A DNA stretch of 47,795 nt from a virus. Shown here piece by piece: positions 1-6,873 of this stretch. The notes beneath the pieces are model-generated. The model was not told the DNA's origin, searched no databases, and worked only from the letters and a program-made list of their open reading frames with translations. Positions within the stretch are counted from its first letter, which is position 1. Every line of letters starts with the position of its first letter. Both the position numbers and the translations under genes were made by a program. Where the stretch lies: IMG/VR virus record IMGVR_UViG_3300034062_005671, positions 1 to 47,795 of that record. The stretch is one strand, 5' to 3'.

Positions 1-2000
1 ACTACCGCTAGTTCCACTTGAACCTGATGTACCATCCGAACCGCTAGTTCCACTTGAACCTGATGTACCGTCTGAACCGCTTGTTCCTGAAGAACCACTT
101 GTACCATCACTACCGCTTGTTCCTGAGCTACCTGAAGTTCCTGAAGAACCTGAAGTACCATCCGAACCACTAGTTCCACTTGAACCTGAAGTACCATCGC
201 TACCGCTAGTACCTGATGAACCTGAAGTACCATCCGAACCACTAGTTCCTGATGAACCACTTGTACCATCTGAACCTGAAGTTCCTGAGCTACCTGAAGT
301 TCCATCACTACCACTAGTTCCTGAAGAACCTGAAGTACCATCCGAACCACTAGTTCCACTTGAACCTGAAGTACCATCCGAACCACTAGTTCCTGATGAA
401 CCACTTGTACCATCGCTACCGCTAGTGCCTGATGTTCCTGAGCTACCTGATGTACCATCACTTCCACTAGTTCCTGAAGAACCTGAAGTTCCATCTGAAC
501 CGCTAGTTCCACTTGAACCTGAAGAACCTGAAGAACCTGAAGTTCCATCTGAACCGCTAGTTCCACTTGAACCTGAAGTACCGTCTGAACCGCTAGTTCC
601 TGATGAACCCGATGTACCATCGCTACCGCTAGTTCCTGAAGAACCTGAAGTACCATCACTTCCACTAGTCCCTGATGAACCACTTGTTCCATCGCTACCG
701 CTAGTTCCATCACTTCCACTAGTTCCTGAACTACCTGATGTGCCATCACTTCCACTAGTTCCTGATGAACCTGAAGTACCATCCGAACCGCTTGTCCCTG
801 AAGAACCTGAAGTCCCACTTGAACCGTCAATACCACTAACACCAGATGTTCCACTCGTTCCACTTGAACCTGAAGTTCCATCACTTCCGCTAGTTCCTGA
901 GCTACCTGATGTACCATCACTACCACTTGTTCCTGATGAACCACTTGTACCATCACTACCGCTTGTTCCTGATGAACCCGATGTACCATCACTTCCACTA
1001 GTTCCTGAAGAACCACTTGTACCATCCGAACCGCTTGTTCCACTTGAACCTGATGTACCATCCGAACCTGAAGTTCCTGATGAACCTGAAGTTCCATCAC
1101 TTCCACTAGTTCCTGAAGAACCACTTGTACCATCTGAACCGCTTGTTCCACTTGAACCTGATGTACCATCCGAACCTGAAGTTCCTGATGAACCCGATGT
1201 ACCATCACTTCCACTAGTTCCTGAAGAACCACTTGTACCATCTGAACCGCTTGTCCCTGAAGAACCTGATGTACCATCACTACCACTAGTTCCTGAGCTA
1301 CCTGATGTTCCGTCCGAACCGCTTGTTCCTGAAGAACCTGAAGTCCCACTTGAACCGTCAATACCACTAACACCAGATGTTCCACTCGTTCCACTTGAAC
1401 CTGAAGTTCCATCACTTCCGTTAGTTCCTGAGCTACCTGATGTACCATCACTTCCACTAGTTCCTGAAGAACCTGAAGTTCCATCACTTCCGCTAGTTCC
1501 GCTTGAACCACTTGTACCATCTGAACCTGATGTTCCTGAGCTACCTGATGTACCATCACTTCCACTAGTTCCTGAAGAACCTGAAGTACCATCTGAACCG
1601 CTTGTTCCTGAACTACCTGAAGTACCATCGCTACCACTAGTTCCTGATGAACCTGAAGTACCACTTGAACCATCAATACCACTTACTCCAGAAGTCCCGC
1701 TAGTTCCTGATGAACCTGAAGAACCATCCGTTCCACTAGTTCCTGAAGAGCCCGATGTACCATCCGTTCCACTTGAGCCTGAAGTTCCATCTGTACCACT
1801 AGTTCCTGAAGAACCTGAAGAACCCGATGTACCATCTACACCACTAGTTCCTGAAGAACCTGAAGAACCACTTGAACCATCAATGCCACTTACCCCAGAA
1901 GTTCCACTAGTTCCTGAAGTACCGCTTGAACCATCGATACCACTTACTCCTGAAGTTCCGCTAGTTCCTGATGAACCACTTGAACCTGAAGTTCCACCCG
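1..2000 (-). repeat. Low-complexity Gly-X-Y coding repeat with internal duplications
   Basis: The DNA is built from 9-base units encoding Gly-X-Y triplets, for example variants of cctgaagaa, cctgatgta and ccatcactt on the plus strand. Two higher-order duplications are visible. Bases 782-921 recur at 1313-1452 (offset 531 bases, 59 triplets) with only two mismatches seen, at 796 and 890. A 108-base unit (12 triplets) is tandem from about 986, with copies starting at 986, 1094 and a partial one at 1202. All offsets are multiples of nine, so the collagen register is kept. Confidence 0.9.
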
Positions 2001-2859
2001 TAAATGAAACTGATATATTACCATCACCGTTATCGGTGACTACCGCATCTGAAAATGTTATTCCTGTTACGTTTGTTGCAGTTACTCCTGAAGTCGCATC
2101 ATAAACTGTAAGAGGACTACCTCCTCCACCCGATGTAAATCCTGATACATCAAAAGAACTACCATCACTATTATTTAATGTTAGTATTCCTAAATCACCA
2201 TCATATGTACCACCTGTAATAGTTCCTGTAAATCCTGTAATTGTTACAGTACCACCAGTATTATTATATAAATCTAATTCTTGTGTTCCTGAAAAATAAG
2301 TACCACCTGTAATTTGAATATCAGTACCATAAAATACCCTCCAACGAGCATTTTCTCTTGTCGTACCACTTTGTCCTTCAATGGTTGAACCTGTCCAAGC
2401 ATTGATGAAGTCTCTACCTGCTTGGGAACGGCTGTTAATTGTTGTTGTATATTCTGTCTCTGTTTTCGCAGAATTACCAGTCAAACCTGATAATGCAACC
2501 CATAATGACTCATAATTAGGTATAGTGTATTGATAAACAGTTTCTGTTTCTTGAACGAAAACTTGCATACCTAATCTTCTTCTACCTGAAGATATATTAT
2601 CTGAGTTTAGCGTTAATATATCGGGTGAAAATGCAGTACCAGTTCCTTTGGTGAATGTGATTGGGATTGTATTTCCAGAATTTTGAATTGACCCTGTTAC
2701 ACCGTAAGTTGACCAATTTAAATCGGATAAAGTATACACCTCCATGTACCCACCAGTTGATAACACGGAAAAGTTTGTACCATAAGTTACATTTCTAGCA
2801 ACACTTTCAGTCGTATTATTTTGAACACTAGATATCGGATTTTTATATGGGAATGACAT
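1..2859 (-). CDS. Collagen-like phage fibre protein, C-terminus beyond the window
   Basis: The frame is open from an ATG at 2859 to base 1 (953 codons) with no stop, so the protein continues past the left edge. Residues 1 to about 285 form a non-repetitive head domain beginning MSFPYKNPISS. From about residue 287 on, every third residue is glycine, giving roughly 220 Gly-X-Y triplets in view. The triplets are almost all GTS, GSS, GSD, GVS or GID, with no proline or lysine noticed, which is unusual for a collagen-like sequence. Collagen-like triple helices are known as shafts of phage tail fibres, and the position at the end of the baseplate/fibre block fits that role. The gene starts 24 bases after the stop of the Thr/Pro-rich gene, behind an A-rich leader. 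The receptor-binding tip, if present, would lie outside the window. A specific function is inferred only. Confidence 0.85.
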   Translation of the reverse strand, partial: MSFPYKNPISSVQNNTTESVARNVTYGTNFSVLSTGGYMEVYTLSDLNWSTYGVTGSIQNSGNTIPITFTKGTGTAFSPDILTLNSDNISSGRRRLGMQVFVQETETVYQYTIPNYESLWVALSGLTGNSAKTETEYTTTINSRSQAGRDFINAWTGSTIEGQSGTTRENARWRVFYGTDIQITGGTYFSGTQELDLYNNTGGTVTITGFTGTITGGTYDGDLGILTLNNSDGSSFDVSGFTSGGGGSPLTVYDATSGVTATNVTGITFSDAVVTDNGDGNISVSFTGGTSGSSGSSGTSGTSGVSGIDGSSGTSGTSGTSGVSGIDGSSGSSGSSGTSGVDGTSGSSGSSGTSGTDGTSGSSGTDGTSGSSGTSGTDGSSGSSGTSGTSGVSGIDGSSGTSGSSGTSGSDGTSGSSGTSGSDGTSGSSGTSGSDGTSGSSGTSGSDGTSGSSGTSGSDGTSGSSGTSGSDGTSGSSGTNGSDGTSGSSGTSGTSGVSGIDGSSGTSGSSGTSGSDGTSGSSGTSGSDGTSGSSGTSGSDGTSGSSGTSGSDGTSGSSGTSGSDGTSGSSGTSGSDGTSGSSGTSGSDGTSGSSGTSGSDGTSGSSGTSGSDGTSGSSGTSGSDGTSGSSGTSGSDGTSGSSGTSGSDGTSGSSGTSGSDGTSGSSGTSGTSGVSGIDGSSGTSGSSGTSGSDGTSGSSGTSGSDGTSGSSGTSGSDGTSGSDGTSGSSGTSGSDGTSGSSGTSGSDGTSGSSGTSGSDGTSGSSGTSGSDGTSGSSGSSGSSGTSGSDGTSGSSGTSGSDGTSGSSGTSGTSGSDGTSGSSGTSGSDGTSGSSGTSGSDGTSGSSGTSGSDGTSGSSGTSGSDGTSGSSGTSGSDGTSGSSGTSGSDGTSGSSGTSGSDGTSGSSGTSGSSGTSGSDGTSGSSGTSGSDGTSGSSGTSGSDGTSGSSGTSGS

Positions 2860-2883
2860 CAATTTATATTATTTTTTTTCATT

Positions 2884-4311
2884 TTATGATTTAGTATCTC
2901 CTTTAATGTAAAGTGTTGAGCTTGCTGGTGGTGATGCTGGAACTTCAAGTGCTCCCGCAGTTAACCATAATACTCGATAAGTTCCCGCAGGTATTGCAGC
3001 ATCTGAAGTAACCGTAACATTTACGGTAGATAAAACTGAGTCAGGTATTCCATCTGGTAATACATTACTTGAGCACGCTGCACCGTATCCTGCATCAACG
3101 GTCATATTATTCATAGTACCTCCAACTCCAGCAAGTGGTATCCAAATTGAATAGAAATATTGAATATCAGGGTCAACTTGTGCGGTTGTCACAGCGATTG
3201 TTCCAAATGTGTATTGGTTTTGAGTACATCCATAAGCATCTGTTCCCGAACCAGAAGCTTGTCTGATTGGTCCTGCAAAATTCGTCACAGGAGTAATGAA
3301 TCCATCAACAGGTGTACTCCAACCTGAGAAGTGAACATAAGTATCCAAATCAGGAGAATAGGTTGGTCCTGATGGCGGTGGTCCACCATCATTCCAATAC
3401 CCATACCAACTAGCCCCTTGGTCTAACATATATTGACCTATATTTGCAAGTGATGTACCATCACTTGGTTCAGGGAATAAATAAGCCGAGAACGGTAAGT
3501 TAGTTGGTGTTGGTGTTTGAGTTAATGTTGGAGTATTAGTTTGAGTTGGTGTTTGACTTGTTGTAGGTGTCGGTGTCTCAGTTGCAGTATTCGTAGGTGT
3601 TAAAGTATTCGTAGGTGTTTGAGTTACTGTCGGAGTATTAGTTGGTGTCTCACTTGGTGTTACTGTTGGTGTTGCAGTTTCAGTAGGTGTTTGAGTTGCA
3701 GTTAATGTGGTAGTAGTTGTTGGTGTAAGAGTTGGTGTTTCTGTTGGTGTTGGTGTTTGAGTCGCAGTTTCACTTGGAGTAACCGAAGGAGTTACCGTTG
3801 GTGTTTGAGTTTCAGTAGGTGTTTGAGTTGCGGTTAACGTAGTAGTAGTTGTTGGAGTAAGTGTCGGTGTTTCAGTCGGAGTTTGAGTAGCAGTTAATGT
3901 TGTGGTTGTAGTAGGTGTAAGTGTTGGAGTCTCCGCAGGAGTACCTGTTGGCGTTTGAGATAACGTCGGTGTTGGTGTTGGTGTCGCAGTATTAGTTGAA
4001 GTAATTGTAGGTGTCGGTGTAGCACCCGTCATCGGGTCAGTTTGTGTTGGAGTTGGAGTTAGTGTTGGTGTTGCACTTGGTGTAGGTGTAACACATTCAA
4101 GAGTTATTACAACTCCATTAAGCATTTGGGTTCTTGTTTGTGCCGAATAGTAAAGAACATTGTCAACATAAACATTAAATGGACCTAAAGCATTTGAATT
4201 TGAAGCTAATCTAACTATATAACTAGTACAACCAGTAATCGTCAGTTGTTGTTCGATTTCTGTACCGCATCCAGGAGCTTCGTTTGTAACTGTAATAAGA
4301 TATGTGGACAT
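2884..4311 (-). CDS. Thr/Pro-rich mucin-like virion surface protein
   Basis: The 475-residue product has three parts. Residues 1-73 are a small beta-rich domain with cysteines (segment [14 protein letters not shown], ending in LEC). Residues about 74-275 are a nearly pure Thr/Pro/Ser/Glu linker of TPT, TQTPT and TETPT units in which [20 protein letters not shown] occurs three times. Residues about 276-475 are a globular C-terminal domain with aromatic, Gly and Cys residues. The linker looks like an extended, possibly glycosylated stalk; that is inference from composition. The N-terminal domain resembles the neighbouring 119-residue protein (DVYISDVYG against NVYVDNVLY), suggesting a shared attachment domain. 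The gene leads its own short transcription unit, with a TATTTATTAA motif 13 bases before the ATG. I recognise no enzyme motif; a fibre or adhesin role is likely. Confidence 0.7.
   Translation of the reverse strand: MSTYLITVTNEAPGCGTEIEQQLTITGCTSYIVRLASNSNALGPFNVYVDNVLYYSAQTRTQMLNGVVITLECVTPTPSATPTLTPTPTQTDPMTGATPTPTITSTNTATPTPTPTLSQTPTGTPAETPTLTPTTTTTLTATQTPTETPTLTPTTTTTLTATQTPTETQTPTVTPSVTPSETATQTPTPTETPTLTPTTTTTLTATQTPTETATPTVTPSETPTNTPTVTQTPTNTLTPTNTATETPTPTTSQTPTQTNTPTLTQTPTPTNLPFSAYLFPEPSDGTSLANIGQYMLDQGASWYGYWNDGGPPPSGPTYSPDLDTYVHFSGWSTPVDGFITPVTNFAGPIRQASGSGTDAYGCTQNQYTFGTIAVTTAQVDPDIQYFYSIWIPLAGVGGTMNNMTVDAGYGAACSSNVLPDGIPDSVLSTVNVTVTSDAAIPAGTYRVLWLTAGALEVPASPPASSTLYIKGDTKS
3480..4090 (-). 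repeat. Thr-Pro coding repeat
   Basis: Degenerate repeat DNA encoding the Thr/Pro-rich linker; on the plus strand it reads as variants of ggtgtttgagtt, ggtgttggtgt and agtaggtgt. Three copies of a unit of about 60 bases encode the block containing [10 protein letters not shown], near 3690-3750, 3820-3880 and 3880-3940. The copies differ at third codon positions, so they are not very recent duplications. Confidence 0.8.
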
Positions 4312-4324
4312 TATATGTTTTTAT

Positions 4325-4334
4325 TTAATAAATA
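4325..4334 (-). promoter_or_regulatory. TATTTATTAA motif before the Thr/Pro-rich gene
   Basis: The minus strand reads GGTATTTATTAA, ending 13 bases before the ATG at 4311, in a 70-base gap. The same core precedes other operon-leading genes in the window. Whether it is a promoter -10 element or part of the translation leader cannot be decided from sequence. Confidence 0.4.
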
Positions 4335-4381
4335 CCACAACAATACTATTTCATTTAAAGGAATTAAAAATATTGGAAAGT

Positions 4382-4741
4382 TTAATCTAACGTAACAACA
4401 CAACTCTCAGGTTGAATTTCGATATTAACAGTACAATTTGACTCTTGAATATCAATATTGACAACACAAGACGCCATTTCAATTGTAATTTGGAAAGTAC
4501 AACCAAATGTACATTGTAAAATTTTAAAAACACTACACCCATTATCGTCCGTTAACGTTAACATGATTTCAGGAGCGGTATTGAATATAGAAGGTATTAC
4601 CGTATTGTATTCAACAATTGGTGGGACAGGTCCAGGGTTAATGGTACCAAGTAAAGTTTGATAGTTACCATACACATCTGAAATGTATACGTCAATAGGG
4701 TATGTTCCCCCCGTTATTTCGGTTATTCTTACTTGTGTCAT
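4382..4741 (-). CDS. Small virion-type protein with four 11-residue Cys beta-repeats
   Basis: I start this gene at the ATG at 4741, giving 119 residues and a classic ATGA overlap with the stop of the SprB-repeat gene (4738-4740). A TTG three codons upstream would also be in frame but is less likely. Residues 1-75 look like a beta-sandwich type domain (ITGGTYPIDVYISDVYG ... LTDDNGC) resembling the N-terminus of the Thr/Pro-rich protein downstream. The C-terminus holds cysteines at 81, 92, 103 and 114, exactly 11 residues apart, each followed by an alternating hydrophobic strand (CTFQITIE, CVVNIDIQ, CTVNIEIQ, CVVTLD). This suggests a small stacked or solenoid beta structure. No known function is recognised. 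The tight overlap implies coupled translation with the adhesin-like gene and a shared structure on the virion. Confidence 0.72.
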   Translation of the reverse strand: MTQVRITEITGGTYPIDVYISDVYGNYQTLLGTINPGPVPPIVEYNTVIPSIFNTAPEIMLTLTDDNGCSVFKILQCTFGCTFQITIEMASCVVNIDIQESNCTVNIEIQPESCVVTLD

Positions 4742-6873
4742 GTCAAACAAATTGTATCATAAACGATTAATAACTCAACAATGATTTCTTGACCATCCAA
4801 ACTATTACTATTTGGATTTGTCTCGATTGTTATTTGATTGTTACCCGCATCTACAGTAATATTCCCAATGCCAGGTATTGTTTGTAATAAACTAACAACC
4901 GTGTCGTAGTATTCATTATCAGTTGGCGCAACAACTAATGAAGTAGTTGTAAAGAAAGTATCACTTGTAGTTAAACCTAACGGATTAACGGAAACGTTCA
5001 CCGTATAAGTCGCAGAAATTAAACTACAACTTGTATTACCCGATGTTAAATCATCAAATCCATCATTTAACATTTGTAATAAACCATATTTTGTTTGAGA
5101 TTGAATATTAAACACTTCTGACCCCATGACATAAGTTTGGTATGACGCATAACTCGCATCACAAGTAATATCCGTAAATCTTTGTAATGAACATCCATTA
5201 CTATCAATAATTGTAACATTATAAGTTCCAGCGGTTAAACCACTGACTTGTATTTCTTGTGGATTGTTTGGAACATTGTCAGACCATATAAATGTGAATG
5301 GAGGTTCCCCTGATGAAATGAATGTTGTAATTGAACCATCAGAACCTGTACCACATGATGTTGTATATAAACTGTAATTTAACGTTGGACTTTGATTAAC
5401 GTAAACTTGAAGTGTTTGAGTACAACCTGTATTATCTGTAACAGTAATAGTATGTTGTCCCGATGAAACATTATTAAATGTTACTGATGATAAAGCAGTA
5501 TCTAAAACATTTACCAAACCATCTAATGAATAGTCATAAGGAGGTTCTCCCCCACTTGTTTTTGTTACCGTAATTAATCCATTATTTTGGTTACATGTTG
5601 TACCTGTTGTTTGTGTTGAAATTGTAAATGTATTTGTCGCGAATAAAGTTACTTCATCCATGTAATAACAACCTGAGGCGTCTGTAACAGAAACAGTGTA
5701 AGTACCCGAATATAAATTAGGGAATAATTGGTTTGTTTGGGCGTTGGCAATATTTAAAACATTACCATCAGGATATATTAAAGTATATGTATATGGTGTT
5801 GAGCCCCCATTTACCGCAACACTAATAGTTCCACCACTACTTGAACAAGTTGAACCTTGAGTGTTGATAGTAACTGAAGTTATTCCGTTAGGAGTTGCCA
5901 ATGTTGTCCCTTGAGTGAATGTACATAAACCAGCATCAGTAACCATAATACTAATGTCACCTGGAGATAAACCTGATATTGTCCATGAAGTACCATATTG
6001 TACCGACACTTGTCCCGTGGAAGCGGAATAATAGTAAGGTGCAGTTCCTCCCGTTATTTGTATAGTTAGAGCACCGTCATTTGACAAACAAGATGGTTGT
6101 GTCACTGTAAAGGTTCCAAAACCAAGGACTGGCACATCATTTATTGTTGCTGTTTGAGTGTTAACACAACCATAAGCATCTATAACGTCAACAGAATAAA
6201 CACCAGAAGTTAGTCCTGTCACTGTAGAACCTGTAGCACTTGTACTCCACTGATATGTGAATGGTCCAGTACCTGTCAATCCTGTAATCATGATTTTACC
6301 TATAGGACTATCACCACAAGCAGAATTTGGTACCGCATATAAACCATAATTTAATACTGGAGAAGATTCAATAATGAAATTCGATGTCTGAGCAGTACAC
6401 CCACCCAAATCTTCAACCGTCATATAATATGTTCCAGCGGTCAAACTACCAAATACAATAGTTTGTTGATTGGTAATCGCAGATTGTGAAAATACCCCGT
6501 CCCCGTGATATAGATAAAAATTAGTAGATGAATAATCGGATGTTGAACTACCTGTAACAAATCCGTTATTAAGATTACATGTCGTACTTTGTACTCCGAG
6601 AATACTAGCACATACCCCGCTCGATACTGGTATGTTAATGTAAAATTCGGCGTTCGTAGGTAAAGAGCTATCATTAACTCTAACCGCATAAGTATCACCA
6701 CTTAAACCCGTTTTAACTGCTGGCGCTACCGTAACAACGTCAGGTGACAATACAGGGTCAATCCATTGTACTGTGTACGGAGGAGTCCCACCCGTCAACA
6801 GTAAACTTATTGAACCTAAATTACTATTTGAACAGTCTCCAGTTACCGATATGTTATAATTAAAAACTGACAT
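4738..6873 (-). CDS. SprB-repeat adhesin-like virion protein
   Basis: The 711-residue product is mostly seven tandem repeats of about 75 residues, each with the pattern C-x(3)-NG or a variant, then GGxxPYxY, then GLxxGxYxVxVxDxxGC. This matches the SprB repeat, named from the flavobacterial gliding adhesin SprB and related to PKD/Ig-like folds. Examples are GGTAPYYYSAS and GLTSGVYSVDVIDAYGC. Most repeats carry one Cys near each end, so an intra-repeat disulfide is possible. Residues about 570-711 form a different C-terminal domain resembling the C-terminus of the 994-residue protein next door. There is no signal peptide, as expected for a protein assembled onto virions in the cytoplasm. The ATG overlaps the upstream stop by one base (TAATG). 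A role in host-surface adhesion is inferred from family and position. Confidence 0.8.
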   Translation of the reverse strand: MSVFNYNISVTGDCSNSNLGSISLLLTGGTPPYTVQWIDPVLSPDVVTVAPAVKTGLSGDTYAVRVNDSSLPTNAEFYINIPVSSGVCASILGVQSTTCNLNNGFVTGSSTSDYSSTNFYLYHGDGVFSQSAITNQQTIVFGSLTAGTYYMTVEDLGGCTAQTSNFIIESSPVLNYGLYAVPNSACGDSPIGKIMITGLTGTGPFTYQWSTSATGSTVTGLTSGVYSVDVIDAYGCVNTQTATINDVPVLGFGTFTVTQPSCLSNDGALTIQITGGTAPYYYSASTGQVSVQYGTSWTISGLSPGDISIMVTDAGLCTFTQGTTLATPNGITSVTINTQGSTCSSSGGTISVAVNGGSTPYTYTLIYPDGNVLNIANAQTNQLFPNLYSGTYTVSVTDASGCYYMDEVTLFATNTFTISTQTTGTTCNQNNGLITVTKTSGGEPPYDYSLDGLVNVLDTALSSVTFNNVSSGQHTITVTDNTGCTQTLQVYVNQSPTLNYSLYTTSCGTGSDGSITTFISSGEPPFTFIWSDNVPNNPQEIQVSGLTAGTYNVTIIDSNGCSLQRFTDITCDASYASYQTYVMGSEVFNIQSQTKYGLLQMLNDGFDDLTSGNTSCSLISATYTVNVSVNPLGLTTSDTFFTTTSLVVAPTDNEYYDTVVSLLQTIPGIGNITVDAGNNQITIETNPNSNSLDGQEIIVELLIVYDTICLT

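Noticed and set aside
1-2000. CRISPR-like array of short repeats
   Set aside because: The repeats are 9-base coding units with no unique spacers and encode a continuous collagen-like frame.
425-2104. 559-codon plus-strand frame of Pro-Glu-Val-Pro-Ser type repeats
   Set aside because: It is the antisense shadow of the Gly-X-Y coding repeat; it stays open only because the 9-base units avoid stops in that frame, and no other plus-strand gene exists in the window.
2884-4311. Diversity-generating retroelement target in the fibre genes
   Set aside because: No reverse transcriptase and no adenine-variable template/variable repeat pair is visible in the window.
4742-4750. TTG start three codons upstream for the 119-residue gene
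   Set aside because: The ATG at 4741 gives a standard ATGA overlap with the preceding stop and needs no rare start codon.
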